Part shown: positions 1-8,193 of the stretch, piece by piece
Position numbering within the stretch: position 1 is the stretch's first letter
Layout: each line of letters starts with the position of its first letter
Source: Gammaproteobacteria bacterium
Lineage (GTDB): Bacteria > Pseudomonadota > Gammaproteobacteria > Burkholderiales > Burkholderiaceae_B
Direction: 5' to 3'
Assembly (NCBI GenBank): GCA_018815245.1
Contig: JAHIXK010000010.1
Coordinates: 186,001 to 250,000 of the forward strand
DNA length: 64,000 nucleotides
Translations under genes and position numbers: made by a program
The notes under the pieces: generated by a model
Seen by the model: the letters and a program-made list of their open reading frames with translations, nothing else
Databases searched by the model: none
Told to the model about the DNA's origin: nothing

Positions 1-651
1 AATTTCAAGAATCAGATCCAGAATACGGGCTTGAACAGAAAGATCCAGGCCGGTGGTAACTTCATCGAGAAACAACAAAGGGGGCTGTGTGGCCAAGGCC
101 TTGGCAATTTGCACGCGCTGTTGCATGCCACCGGAAAATTTCTTGGGTGAATCATCAATTCGGTCTGCCAACACTTCGGTGCGGGCCAGCAAGTCGAGTG
201 CGCGTTCGCGAATGGCCTTGTAGTTCACCAGGTCGCTCATCAACAGGCGCTCGGCAATATTGCCACCGGCAGACACATTGAAATTCAGGCCCAGGTGCGG
301 GTTTTGATACACCATGCCAAAGCGGTGGTTGCGAAGCCAGCGGCGCTGTGCGGCGTTCAGTTCAAACAGATTCCAAACGTGGTCGTACTCAACAAACTGC
401 GCCGACCCACTGGTGGGTTCTTCATCAAAAAACAGGGTTTTCACCACAGTGGATTTTCCACTGCCCGATTCACCCATGATGCCGAGAATTTCACCGGGGT
501 GAAGTTCGAAGCTGACGTTGTGCGCAGCCACCACGGCACCACACCAGCTGCAAATATTGGTTTCCTGTTCAGGGCCGGTGGTCTCGATGCATTTGGAGCA
601 ACCGCGGCCGTGAATTTTGCTCAAACCTTGTACGCTGAGAATGGGCTTCAT
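1..651 (-). CDS. phnK: C-P lyase ATP-binding protein PhnK (partial, cut by window edge)
   Basis: This is the N-terminal about 217 residues of an ABC-type ATPase; the 3' end lies beyond base 1. Reading leftward from ATG 651, the protein has a Walker A motif GESGSGKST, the ABC signature SGGMQQRV and a Walker B stretch LLFLDEVTTGLD. A CxxC-type segment (CSKCIETTG, then CSWCGA) lies near the N-terminus. PhnK is known to bind the PhnGHIJ core complex of carbon-phosphorus lyase. The start overlaps the phnJ stop by 4 bp (ATGA), which indicates translational coupling. Operon context makes PhnK far more likely than a transport ATPase. Confidence 0.93.
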   Translation of the reverse strand, partial: MKPILSVQGLSKIHGRGCSKCIETTGPEQETNICSWCGAVVAAHNVSFELHPGEILGIMGESGSGKSTVVKTLFFDEEPTSGSAQFVEYDHVWNLFELNAAQRRWLRNHRFGMVYQNPHLGLNFNVSAGGNIAERLLMSDLVNYKAIRERALDLLARTEVLADRIDDSPKKFSGGMQQRVQIAKALATQPPLLFLDEVTTGLDLSVQARILDLILEI

Positions 652-1583
652 GCGCTGGCTCCTTCGGTGTGCTGCTCTTTCAAGGCCAGTTGGTCGTTGC
701 AGTAATCGCTGTCCGAACACTGAAACTGCCGCTCGCCCTGTTCGCCAATTACCTCGTCAAGAAAACTGTTTGTGCAAGCACAACGCATGCACGCATGGCG
801 CTTGCCGTTGGCATCTACAAAGCTTTCCGTGCGGAATGGCACGTCTTCAAAAGCCAGCGGTACTGCACTGGTGTACGGCGGTACAGCATAAATTTTTTTC
901 TCGCGGCCTGCGCCCAGCAATACAAGGTTGGGGGACTGGTGCAAACGCGGTACGTCGTAACGCGGAATGGGGCTGGGGTCGATCACGTAGTGCCCGTTGA
1001 TTTTGGTGGGGTAACGGTGCGAAATCGTGATCTCGCTAAACTGCACAATGTCTTCGTACAGCTTGGTCAGCAAGCGCGAATAGTCGCCCTCACCATGCAT
1101 GGTTTTGCGTTTCTCTTCCGAGGGCTCAACCACTACAAGTGGATCAGGGTAGGGTACTTGCAGCACCAGCACCTGGTCTTGGCGCAGCATCACTTCCGGT
1201 ATGCGGTGGCGCGATTGAATAATGGTGGCCGCCACTGTGCGCTCTGTGGTTGAAACACCGGGGCAGGTCAGTTCCACAAAGTGGCGCAGGTTCACGGCAT
1301 TCACAGAATCGTCTGCACCCTGGTCAATCACTTTCAGGTTGTCGGTTTGACCAATCAGTGAAAGCGTAAGCTGCAAGCCACCTGTGCCAAAGCCACGCCC
1401 CATGGGCATTTCACGGCTGGCATACGGGGTTTGGTAGCCGGGAATTGCAATGGCTTTCAAAATGGTACGGCGTACTTCGCGCTTGGCGTATTCATCCAGA
1501 AAACCAAAGTTGTAGGCAGCACCGTCGATCATGTCGCTGTCCGCCTCTTTTTCATCAATTGCGGGCAGTTCATAGTGGCGCAT
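648..1583 (-). CDS. phnJ: alpha-D-ribose 1-methylphosphonate 5-phosphate C-P-lyase PhnJ
   Basis: PhnJ is the radical SAM enzyme that breaks the C-P bond of ribose 1-methylphosphonate 5-phosphate and releases methane (or another alkane). The 311-residue protein carries the family N-terminal block YNFGFLDEYAKREVRR, then AIPGYQ and REMPMGRGFGTGG. The cysteines lie near the C-terminus at 265, 268, 270, 289 and 295. C265/C268/C289 fit the 4Fe-4S ligands and C295 the thiyl-radical cysteine of the family. The gap between the second and third ligand is one residue shorter than I recall for E. coli. The start lies 14 bp inside the phnI end and the stop overlaps phnK, so the genes are tightly coupled. 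Confidence 0.96.
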   Translation of the reverse strand: MRHYELPAIDEKEADSDMIDGAAYNFGFLDEYAKREVRRTILKAIAIPGYQTPYASREMPMGRGFGTGGLQLTLSLIGQTDNLKVIDQGADDSVNAVNLRHFVELTCPGVSTTERTVAATIIQSRHRIPEVMLRQDQVLVLQVPYPDPLVVVEPSEEKRKTMHGEGDYSRLLTKLYEDIVQFSEITISHRYPTKINGHYVIDPSPIPRYDVPRLHQSPNLVLLGAGREKKIYAVPPYTSAVPLAFEDVPFRTESFVDANGKRHACMRCACTNSFLDEVIGEQGERQFQCSDSDYCNDQLALKEQHTEGASA

Positions 1584-2700
1584 GGTGCAGGTCTCCTTTT
1601 GTTTTCATCTGGGTGGCGCGCAAGCGGTCCATGTCGCTTTGGAATGTGACGTAATGCGGCATTTTGTAGTGGTTGGCAAAGCCCATGGAATCCACACCGT
1701 CGATGTGTAGCAACACGAACTCTGGGTCTTCGGATGGGTTTGATGGCCCATCGCGCATGCCTTTTTGCAAGGCGCGGTCCAGAATGGCCATCGAAATGGC
1801 CTTGGTTTCGTTGTGGCCCAAACAGGCGCCGTAGCCCAGCGTGAACGTGGGCAACTCACCCGGTTCGGCCCCTTCATACATGGCCACCACTTCGCATTCG
1901 GTAATCAATACTTCACCGGCTTCTGTAGGCTCGCCAGTCACTGGGTGGGGCAGTAGCACTGGCAAGTAGCCCACGCGTAGTTCGGCAATGGTTGGGTGAA
2001 TGTCGCCATAACCCCGCATGTTTGAATAAGCCATGGCCAGCAGTGAACCCGTTTCAGCGCGTGCCATGGTGGCCAGTGCAGCGGAACGGCTGACTGGAAA
2101 CACCAAGGGTTCACGCGTGATATCGAAGGCTTGCTCGGGCTTGTTTTTCATGCTGGCACTCAATGCGGGAATTAGTCCCTCAGCGCGCAGGGAATCGAGC
2201 ACCTTCGGAAAGGTATCAGGCAGGCTGTCGCCCGCAGCATGCTCTTTCAAAAAACGGCGCGCCATGTTTTGAAACACCTCGGGGGTTTCGTCCACCAGTT
2301 CAAGGCGCATCAGGCGCAAAGCGTAATCGGTGGTGGGGCCCAGCATTTGGCCGCCGGGAATGTCTTTGAATGCGCTGGAAATTCTGCGAATCAAACGCAT
2401 GTTGCCCGTGCTTTGCACTGGGGTTTCCAGCAATCGTGGCTTGGTCGACCTGTAAGCACGCAAAGCAAAACCCGCTTCAAGCGTGTCGCCCTGCATTTGC
2501 TTGATCGCCAAGGCTGCAAGGCGCGGGTGGTACAACCCCCCTTCGGACACAATGCGGCTGGTCAACAAGCGCAACTGGTTTTCAATCGCATTCAGGCTAA
2601 TCGACGTGCCTTGTTCGCCCTCTGCAGTGCGCAGTGCTTCAAACGCCATTTCCGCGCCTTCGATGGCTTTTGCGCCCCCTTTAATGGCCACATAACCCAT
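1570..2700 (-). CDS. phnI: C-P lyase complex subunit PhnI
   Basis: PhnI is a core subunit of the PhnGHIJ complex. With PhnG, H and L it couples phosphonate to the C1 of ribose from ATP, showing nucleosidase activity. The start was placed at ATG 2700, giving MGYVAIKGGAKAIEGA, which matches the usual PhnI N-terminus. A longer reading from 2736 adds 12 residues that do not look like the family. The phnH stop TAA and this ATG share one base (TAATG), which supports the choice. The protein is 376 residues, near the usual length, and carries conserved His-containing stretches such as LLHIDGVDSMGF and ANHYKMPHYVTFQ near the C-terminus. Confidence 0.95.
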   Translation of the reverse strand: MGYVAIKGGAKAIEGAEMAFEALRTAEGEQGTSISLNAIENQLRLLTSRIVSEGGLYHPRLAALAIKQMQGDTLEAGFALRAYRSTKPRLLETPVQSTGNMRLIRRISSAFKDIPGGQMLGPTTDYALRLMRLELVDETPEVFQNMARRFLKEHAAGDSLPDTFPKVLDSLRAEGLIPALSASMKNKPEQAFDITREPLVFPVSRSAALATMARAETGSLLAMAYSNMRGYGDIHPTIAELRVGYLPVLLPHPVTGEPTEAGEVLITECEVVAMYEGAEPGELPTFTLGYGACLGHNETKAISMAILDRALQKGMRDGPSNPSEDPEFVLLHIDGVDSMGFANHYKMPHYVTFQSDMDRLRATQMKTKGDLHHAPL

Positions 2701-3263
2701 TAGAAATCTCCCTGAATTTGAGTGGTGCGGGGCCAAGCCACCAGATGGTTTTCACTGACCAGAATGAAATCCACACCCGTGGGAAATGCAGCATTCCAAA
2801 AAGCCCTGCTTTGTAGCCACGCCTCATTCAAGGCAGCAACATTCAACGTATTTTCTTTCTGAATGCCGGGGCCGGTTAATGTCAGCTTCAGGGCTGCGGC
2901 AGTCGCATCAAAACCCTGCACCTGAACAACCAAAGTGGCGCCCTTTTCTGGTTCTTCGAGGGTGCCCAGCAAGGGCTGAAAAGCGGGTTGCCTGTTGCCT
3001 TGGCAAACAATGAAATTCGCGCTTTCAGGTGTGGCCATGCGTGCTTCAAGCCGCATTCGCACATCGGCATTCAGCATGTCGTCGGGGTCGGCCAAAGTCA
3101 CTTCACCATCAATCAAGGTCGCCAGCACCTGTTCAAGTGCGGGACTTTGACCATGCAGGTTTTGAATGCTGCCAGGGTAAGCAAATGCATTCATCAAGGC
3201 CTTGAAATTAAGCTGCTGCACCTGCGGGGTGTAGGTGCTTGGGTAATTGGCTTGATCAGGCAT
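2700..3263 (-). CDS. phnH: C-P lyase complex subunit PhnH
   Basis: PhnH is a homodimeric subunit of the phosphonate-processing core complex, with a PLP-transferase-like fold but no PLP site. The N-terminus (LNFKALMNAFAYPGSIQNL) is the characteristic family opening, and the protein is 187 residues, the usual size. The start is set at ATG 3263 because GAGG sits six bases upstream. An ATG at 3269 would touch the GAGG. It overlaps the 3' end of phnG by 8 bp and shares one base with phnI. Function is inferred from family and operon position; no catalytic residues are expected in this subunit alone. Confidence 0.93.
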   Translation of the reverse strand: MPDQANYPSTYTPQVQQLNFKALMNAFAYPGSIQNLHGQSPALEQVLATLIDGEVTLADPDDMLNADVRMRLEARMATPESANFIVCQGNRQPAFQPLLGTLEEPEKGATLVVQVQGFDATAAALKLTLTGPGIQKENTLNVAALNEAWLQSRAFWNAAFPTGVDFILVSENHLVAWPRTTQIQGDF

Positions 3264-3723
3264 CGTCATCCTCGTCCAAGGTGCTCAACAATGAAAAATC
3301 CACCTTGGTGGCACTTAAATTCGCACGCCGAAGCGCGGCATCGGCTTGCACGTGAACGGCCCCGGCTTGCAGACTGCGTTCAACCAGCTCCCAACCGGGC
3401 AGCTTTGCAGCCAACACGCCATCGAGAATGGCCATGGCGCGGGTCAACCCTGCCCGGTCGTCCATGCAAATGGCTGCGCCTTCGGCCACGTGCCCATTGG
3501 GGCTGTGAATGCGCACATGCGCTTTGGTCACCGGAATTTCACCGAGAAAATACGCATCGCCCATGGCGCTGTCGCACAACTGAAGCAAACCCAAACCAGC
3601 TTTGGGAATGTGAAGGTCGGTGACGCTGCAAGTCGCACTGACCTGCTTTGCCAAATCCTTGATGTGTGACGGCTCGCTGGCCTGCCACATACGCAGCCAC
3701 TGGCTGCGGGGAATGTTGTTCAT
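3256..3723 (-). CDS. phnG: C-P lyase complex subunit PhnG
   Basis: PhnG is the small helical subunit of the PhnGHIJ complex. The 155-residue protein begins with the typical RSQWLRMWQASEPSHIKDLAKQ block, later has FLGEIPVTKAHVRI, and ends with an Asp-rich tail (LDEDDDA). ATG 3723 has GAGG five bases upstream. A GTG two codons earlier is possible but less well placed. It follows phnE after 16 bp and overlaps phnH, so it belongs to the same leftward transcript. The identification rests on whole-protein resemblance plus its position before phnH-I-J. Confidence 0.92.
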   Translation of the reverse strand: MNNIPRSQWLRMWQASEPSHIKDLAKQVSATCSVTDLHIPKAGLGLLQLCDSAMGDAYFLGEIPVTKAHVRIHSPNGHVAEGAAICMDDRAGLTRAMAILDGVLAAKLPGWELVERSLQAGAVHVQADAALRRANLSATKVDFSLLSTLDEDDDA

Positions 3724-3739
3724 GTTCACCTCATACCCT

Positions 3740-4765
3740 TTAAATCAGCTTGGCGCGAATGCGTGCCGACAGTTGATCGAGCACAAACACGAAGATGAAA
3801 ATCGCAATCAGAATGGTCATCACGTGGCCGTATTGAAACAAATCAAAGCGACCTTTCAGTTCTTGGCCAATACCGCCGGCACCCACCAAACCAATCACGG
3901 TGGCCATGCGCAAATTGCGATCCAGAATGTAGGCGGTGTAGGCGATGTACTGTGGAAACACCTGGGGAATTACGCCATACCACAAGGTTTTCAACTTGCC
4001 CGAACCAATGGCTTCCAGCGCTTCTTGCGGCTTTCGGTCGGCATTTTCAATGTCTTCGGCGTAAAACTTGCCCAGAAAGCCCGCGGCATGAAAGCCCAGC
4101 GCCAAGACACCGGCAATGGGGCCAAAGCCATAGGCCAACACCAAAAACAGGGCCACAATCAGTTCAGGCATGGAACGCAACAAGCTGATCAGGCCGCGCG
4201 CTGCGGTGTAAGTGAATTTGTTGGGGCTGTAGTTCACCGCGGCAAAGTACGCCAAGGGGATGGACAACACCACGGAAATCAACGTGCCCCAAAACGCAAT
4301 CTCCAGTGTTTGGATCATTTTCACAAACACGTCCCACACATAGCCCAGCGGGCGCACAAGCACCTCGCGGGTGTCCGTCACGCTTTCCATTTCAAGCGTG
4401 TCAGTGTTCATGCGTTGCGTGGTGATTTCCAGCGTTTCAATGTAGGCGAATCCCGGAAGATTGTCTCGATCCAGGTCGGGCAGACGATTCGTTTCCTCGC
4501 GTGTGGCAGCCACGGGCGGCCACATCACTTCACCAACACGGGAAAAACCACGCACCACCTGGGAATCGTCGTTGAAACCCATCAAGTTGCCAAAAGCCTG
4601 GGTGGTCATGTTGACCATTTTGTCCATTTCAGTGCGGTGGCCAGTCACCAACAACAAGGCGAACACACAAATCAAAATCAGCAGGTGTTTCGAACTGTAG
4701 GGGGCTTCCAGCCGCCAGCGCAATTCAGTGCCTAGCGGTGGCATGGGAATGGGTTTGCTACTCAT
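3740..4765 (-). CDS. phnE: Phosphonate ABC transporter permease PhnE
   Basis: This is the inner-membrane permease of the phosphonate importer PhnCDE. The 341-residue protein has an N-terminal membrane segment (HLLILICVFALLLVTG), a periplasmic stretch of about 110 residues, then a five-to-six-helix BPD-type permease core with an EAL-like coupling loop (EALEAIGSGKLKTLWYGVIPQ). PhnE-type permeases with such a periplasmic insert are common in Burkholderiales. ATG 4765 is chosen because AGGA lies eight bases upstream. A TTG at 4783 overlaps the phnC stop and would add six residues. It is a single intact gene, not split as in E. coli K-12. Confidence 0.94.
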   Translation of the reverse strand: MSSKPIPMPPLGTELRWRLEAPYSSKHLLILICVFALLLVTGHRTEMDKMVNMTTQAFGNLMGFNDDSQVVRGFSRVGEVMWPPVAATREETNRLPDLDRDNLPGFAYIETLEITTQRMNTDTLEMESVTDTREVLVRPLGYVWDVFVKMIQTLEIAFWGTLISVVLSIPLAYFAAVNYSPNKFTYTAARGLISLLRSMPELIVALFLVLAYGFGPIAGVLALGFHAAGFLGKFYAEDIENADRKPQEALEAIGSGKLKTLWYGVIPQVFPQYIAYTAYILDRNLRMATVIGLVGAGGIGQELKGRFDLFQYGHVMTILIAIFIFVFVLDQLSARIRAKLI

Positions 4766-4779
4766 TGTGATCGTCCTGT

Positions 4780-5583
4780 TCAAGCGGTGGCCAGGCGCAG
4801 GCCAGGCACTTGCAGTTCGTATTCTTCATCCCCGGCAGGCGTGTCTTCCCAACGCGCACCGTGGTACAAGTCGTTCACCTTGGCATCGGTGAATTCAGCG
4901 GATGTGCCATCAAACACCACCATGCCGTTGCGCATGCCCACAATTCGATCACCAAATTCACGGGCCAAATCCACCTGATGCAAACTGCACAACACGGTGG
5001 CACCACGCTCGCGCGCAGCGTCACGAATCAAGGTCAAAATGTCGGCTGAAATTTTTGGATCGAGGCTTGCAACAGGTTCATCGGCCAGCACCACTTCGGG
5101 GTCGAGCATGAACGCACGGGCAATGCCCACGCGCTGCTGTTGACCGCCCGACAAATCACCGGCACGGCGGTTCAAATGTTCTGGCTTCAGGCCCACTTGT
5201 TCAACCAAAGCACATGCTTTCTCGCGCTGCTCGGGTTCGAACCAGCCCGACAATGCGCGGGCCATGTTTACTTTTGGCAGCATGCCCGCCAACACATTGG
5301 AGGCCACGCTTAAGCGCGGCGACAAATTGAAGTGCTGGTGGATCATGGCTACGCGCTGTCGCAGCATTTTCTCTGTGCTTGAGTTCAACACCTGACCATC
5401 AATTTTCACAAAGCCTTGCGTGGGCTTCACCAAGCCATTGACGGCGCGCAGCAAGGTTGATTTGCCTGCACCGGAAGGCCCCAGGATGACGCAGAACTGC
5501 CCTTTTGGAACTTTCAGGGAAACGTTGCTAAGGGCGTGTGTGCCATCGAGCCACTGCTTGGAAATGGTGTTGAACTCAATCAT
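4780..5583 (-). CDS. phnC: Phosphonate ABC transporter ATP-binding protein PhnC
   Basis: This is the ATPase of the PhnCDE phosphonate importer, acting on the cytoplasmic face. The 267-residue sequence shows Walker A GPSGAGKST at about residues 35-43, the Q-loop in MIHQHFNL, the signature LSGGQQQRVGIARA, Walker B VVLADEP and a switch His in LCSLHQVDLA. AAGGAG stands upstream of ATG 5583. It sits between phnD (12 bp upstream) and phnE (adjacent), the usual importer order. Its length and the motif SPRLSVASNVLAGML are typical of PhnC rather than of polyamine or amino acid transport ATPases. Confidence 0.95.
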   Translation of the reverse strand: MIEFNTISKQWLDGTHALSNVSLKVPKGQFCVILGPSGAGKSTLLRAVNGLVKPTQGFVKIDGQVLNSSTEKMLRQRVAMIHQHFNLSPRLSVASNVLAGMLPKVNMARALSGWFEPEQREKACALVEQVGLKPEHLNRRAGDLSGGQQQRVGIARAFMLDPEVVLADEPVASLDPKISADILTLIRDAARERGATVLCSLHQVDLAREFGDRIVGMRNGMVVFDGTSAEFTDAKVNDLYHGARWEDTPAGDEEYELQVPGLRLATA

Positions 5584-5595
5584 GGTGTTACTCCT

Positions 5596-6540
5596 TTATC
5601 GCTTGCTGGCTTTGGCCATCAGGTCTTGCTTCACATTGTCGGTAACCAGATCGAACAACTTGCCCGCGTTGGCCATGTCTTCTTCGCTCACCTTGGATGT
5701 GTAGGCGTCTACCCTGGAGCCGCCATAGCCCCGAATTTGATCCTTCGTAATGCCGGGCATGGTGTGCACTGTGTCAAAGGCTTTGCGCAACTTGGACTTG
5801 ATGTCTGCGCCCACCTTGGGATGAATGGCCAGTGGTGGGTAAGGAATGGGGGTGCTTTTGGCGATCACCTTGAATTTGTTGGGGTCAATCGCCTTGGCAT
5901 TCACTGCTTTCTCGAATGAATCGAATGAGGCACCGCCCACATCGGCCAAGCCTTCATTCAAGGCATTCAACACGTTGGCGTGACTGCCTGCCATGTTCAC
6001 GGTTTTTGCATCGGTCCAAGGCTTGACACCACCTTCCATCATCATGGCCACAGGTACGTTGAAGCTCGATGTGCTATTCACATCGCCCAGCGCAATGCGC
6101 TTGCCCTTAATGTCGGCAATGCTGTTCACGTTCGCATCTTTCCTGGCAAAAATGCCGCTGTAGTACACCGAGCCACCGCCGCGCACAGCGAGCGCCAGTA
6201 ATTCTGCGCAATTGCGTGCCTTGGCCTGCAAGTAAGTGGCTGGGCCATAAAAAGCAATGTCGGCTGCGCCACTGCACATGGCTTCTACTGCAGCCGAATA
6301 ACTTTGCCCCACCTTGATGTCGAAGTTAATGCCGGTGGCTTTTGTAATGGCGCTGAATACGGGCTGAAAGTCTTTCTTCGTGCCATCCTCAGTGCCGCCA
6401 TCGGCCGGCACCAACACCACGCGCAGCGGCTTGTTGGCGCTACCGTCATTTTGCGCTTGGGCCATTGCAAGGCTGGGTACGAATGCGGCAGCAACTGCCA
6501 GTGCAGTGAGTGTTTTCAGGGTGTTGCGTTTGGAAATCAT
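5596..6540 (-). CDS. phnD: Phosphonate-binding periplasmic protein PhnD
   Basis: This is the substrate-binding component of the phosphonate importer. A signal peptide is visible (ISKRN, then a hydrophobic stretch, cleavage expected after AMA at residue 27). The mature 287 residues carry the PhnD hallmarks: LVPADGGTEDG, the ligand-pocket YGPATYLQA, and STSSFNVP, equivalent to the phosphonate-binding Ser/Thr loop. GGAG is eight bases upstream of ATG 6540. It is the first structural gene after the regulator phnF, 18 bp away. It could bind phosphite or phosphonates; the full C-P lyase operon downstream favours phosphonates. Confidence 0.95.
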   Translation of the reverse strand: MISKRNTLKTLTALAVAAAFVPSLAMAQAQNDGSANKPLRVVLVPADGGTEDGTKKDFQPVFSAITKATGINFDIKVGQSYSAAVEAMCSGAADIAFYGPATYLQAKARNCAELLALAVRGGGSVYYSGIFARKDANVNSIADIKGKRIALGDVNSTSSFNVPVAMMMEGGVKPWTDAKTVNMAGSHANVLNALNEGLADVGGASFDSFEKAVNAKAIDPNKFKVIAKSTPIPYPPLAIHPKVGADIKSKLRKAFDTVHTMPGITKDQIRGYGGSRVDAYTSKVSEEDMANAGKLFDLVTDNVKQDLMAKASKR

Positions 6541-6558
6541 GAAATTACTCCAGTGTGG

Positions 6559-7287
6559 TTAAGGGTTGATGCGCAATTGAATTCGGTCGGCGCGAAAACG
6601 CGTGATGGCGTACTCCACCGGTTCGCCGGTTTTGCTACACAGGTTCAGGCTTTTCACGCGCAGTACGGGGCGGTTCTGCGGCATGCTCAACAACCGTGCG
6701 TCGTCGCCTTGTGGCAATACGGAAGTGACCAGACTTTCCGTGCGGCGCGGTATGCAGCCATATTCTTTTTTCAGCAGGGCGTGCAGCGAGCCGCCTTCGT
6801 ACAGGTTTTCAAGATTGGGAAACTTTGCAGCGGGTAAAAAGTGGGAAATGACGCACAGGGGGCGACCTTCGCCGGTGCGGACCGATTCGATCCACACCAC
6901 GGGGTCGGCCACAGCAATGTTCAAGCGTTCAGCCACGCGGTGAATGGCCGGAATAATTTGTCGCCGGTGAACCATGTCTTCAGCCTGCAAACCATGCGCA
7001 GCCAGATTTTCCGTGAAGCGGGTACCTTGACCAATTTGATAATCCAGATACGTGTCAAGGACAAACACGCCTTTGCCATGGCGGCGTTCCAGCAGGCCAG
7101 AATCGACCAATTCATCAATTGCACGGCGCAAGGTGTGGCGGTTCACGCCATAGTTTTTCGCAAGCTCACCCTCGGCGGGCAAACCATCGCCAGGTTGGTA
7201 GTTGCGCAGCACTTCCTGCTCCAGCTGACGAGCAATCTGGTAGTAAAGGGCTTCACCGGTGTCTCGGGCAAGGGCGTACAGGGTCAT
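6559..7287 (-). CDS. phnF: GntR-family phosphonate regulator PhnF
   Basis: The 242-residue protein has an N-terminal GntR winged helix (LPAEGELAKNYGVNRHTLRRAIDELVDSGLLERRHGKGVFV, residues about 35-75) and a C-terminal UTRA effector domain ending in EYAITRFRADRIQLRI. The HutC/PhnF subfamily commonly represses phosphonate operons. As first gene of the phn operon it probably autoregulates. A direct repeat that could be its operator lies 9 bp before the start codon. No clear Shine-Dalgarno is visible upstream of ATG 7287, so either the start is weak or the transcript has a very short leader. It could alternatively act as an activator in some lineages. Confidence 0.9.
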   Translation of the reverse strand: MTLYALARDTGEALYYQIARQLEQEVLRNYQPGDGLPAEGELAKNYGVNRHTLRRAIDELVDSGLLERRHGKGVFVLDTYLDYQIGQGTRFTENLAAHGLQAEDMVHRRQIIPAIHRVAERLNIAVADPVVWIESVRTGEGRPLCVISHFLPAAKFPNLENLYEGGSLHALLKKEYGCIPRRTESLVTSVLPQGDDARLLSMPQNRPVLRVKSLNLCSKTGEPVEYAITRFRADRIQLRINP

Positions 7288-7295
7288 GGCAGTGA

Positions 7296-7311
7296 TCTAG
7301 ACATGTAGACA
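7296..7311 (-). promoter_or_regulatory. Candidate PhnF operator
   Basis: On the minus strand the sequence TGTCTACATGTCTAGA contains TGTCTA twice (+ strand TAGACA at 7298-7303 and 7306-7311) separated by two bases. It lies immediately before the phnF start codon, where a repressor would block expression of the whole phn operon. GntR/HutC-type operators often contain TGTCTAGACA-like halves. The assignment is inference from position and pattern. Confidence 0.5.
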
Positions 7312-7390
7312 ATGCGCAAAGTGTACGAATGGGCTGTGAAAGTTTTGTGAAGGCGAATGTCACAAAGCGGTTTCTGGACGTGTGTCATCA

Positions 7391-7421
7391 CCCGGAAAGC
7401 CGTTTTCACGCGGCTTTCGGG
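7391..7421. terminator. Hairpin between phnF and the 7454 gene
   Basis: CCCGGAAAGCCG (7391-7402) can pair with CGGCTTTCGGG (7411-7421) with one bulged base and an 8-base loop. It lies downstream of the leftward gene ending at 7454 and upstream of phnF. No T-run follows on either strand, so it may be a terminator of weak type or an mRNA-end structure. Confidence 0.4.
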
Positions 7422-7453
7422 ACATTGTGAATTAAATTTGAATTAAATGTGAA

Positions 7454-7969
7454 TCAGGATTTGTTGGGGATGCTGCTGGATTCAACAAGGCGGGGCTGTT
7501 CGTCGCGGGGCCATTCAAAACTGTAAAAACCTTCCTTGCCGTTGATGGTGTAATCGAACTGCCCACTGAATGAGCGCGAGTTCATTTCAAGATTGAATTG
7601 GCATTGATTGGGCGCTTCACATCCATGTTTTTGAACAAGTTCGCTGACTTCCGGATCGATTAAAGGTGCCGTTTGAAGGCCCTGTGGCGTCATGAAATAC
7701 ATGCCTGCATCTTTTCCGCAGTGATTTTCGATCAGGGTAAAACCAACACCTTCAAAGCGAAACTCGCATGCATTTTTCGACGTGTATGCCAACACCTGTT
7801 GAGAAGCTGCTTTTTCCTGACAGGACGACACACCAAACAAGGTCAGTGCGGTGGCAACCATCAATCCAAAAACAACGAACAGAAATTTGCCCGCCTTGCC
7901 CAAAAAAGAGCCCTTGCTTCGATGCGAGTCAAACGACAGGGATCGCGACCTGCTGCGCTGGTTGAACAT
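7454..7969 (-). CDS. Hypothetical membrane-anchored protein
   Basis: I do not recognise this 171-residue protein. It has a basic Ser/Arg-rich N-terminus, one membrane segment (about residues 28-50, FLFVVFGLMVATALTLFGVSS) and a C-terminal domain predicted to face the periplasm. That domain contains cysteines in NACEFRF, NHCGK, HGCEAPNQC. The even number of cysteines outside the membrane is compatible with disulfides. The gene stands alone between the cus and phn operons, with its own upstream gap of about 220 bp. Codon use and GC look like the neighbours. Confidence 0.6.
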   Translation of the reverse strand: MFNQRSRSRSLSFDSHRSKGSFLGKAGKFLFVVFGLMVATALTLFGVSSCQEKAASQQVLAYTSKNACEFRFEGVGFTLIENHCGKDAGMYFMTPQGLQTAPLIDPEVSELVQKHGCEAPNQCQFNLEMNSRSFSGQFDYTINGKEGFYSFEWPRDEQPRLVESSSIPNKS

Positions 7970-8128
7970 GGTGGGTACCTTTTGAAGTAAGGTTGGAATA
8001 ATGGCGCTTGGGTTACACCTTGTTCAACGTCAAAGTTCGGTCTGCGTTTACACATGAACAAATCTAAAGATGAATTTCTCAAAGATCATGGATTGGCGGG
8101 CATCTCAGAGGTGGTCACAGTGACACGG

Positions 8129-8167
8129 GAAGGGGGCACTGGCTTGGGTGACCACCGCCCCCCCTTC
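8129..8167. terminator. Inverted repeat after cusA
   Basis: GAAGGGGGC (8129-8137) and GCCCCCCCTTC (8157-8167) can form a GC-rich stem 27 bp past the cusA stop. No T-run follows on the minus strand, so a Rho-independent terminator is not certain. The rest of 7970-8193 shows no convincing gene. Confidence 0.35.
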
Positions 8168-8193
8168 GAGGCAAAAGCCCTGATCCATGCACG

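Noticed and set aside
669-1253. + strand frame of 194 codons opposite phnJ
   Set aside because: Opposite strand of the conserved PhnJ gene; no ribosome site or recognised domain.
3620-4735. Long + strand reading frame of 371 codons opposite phnE
   Set aside because: It is the mirror of a well-supported permease gene; the predicted protein is rich in His, Gln and Asn with no family pattern.
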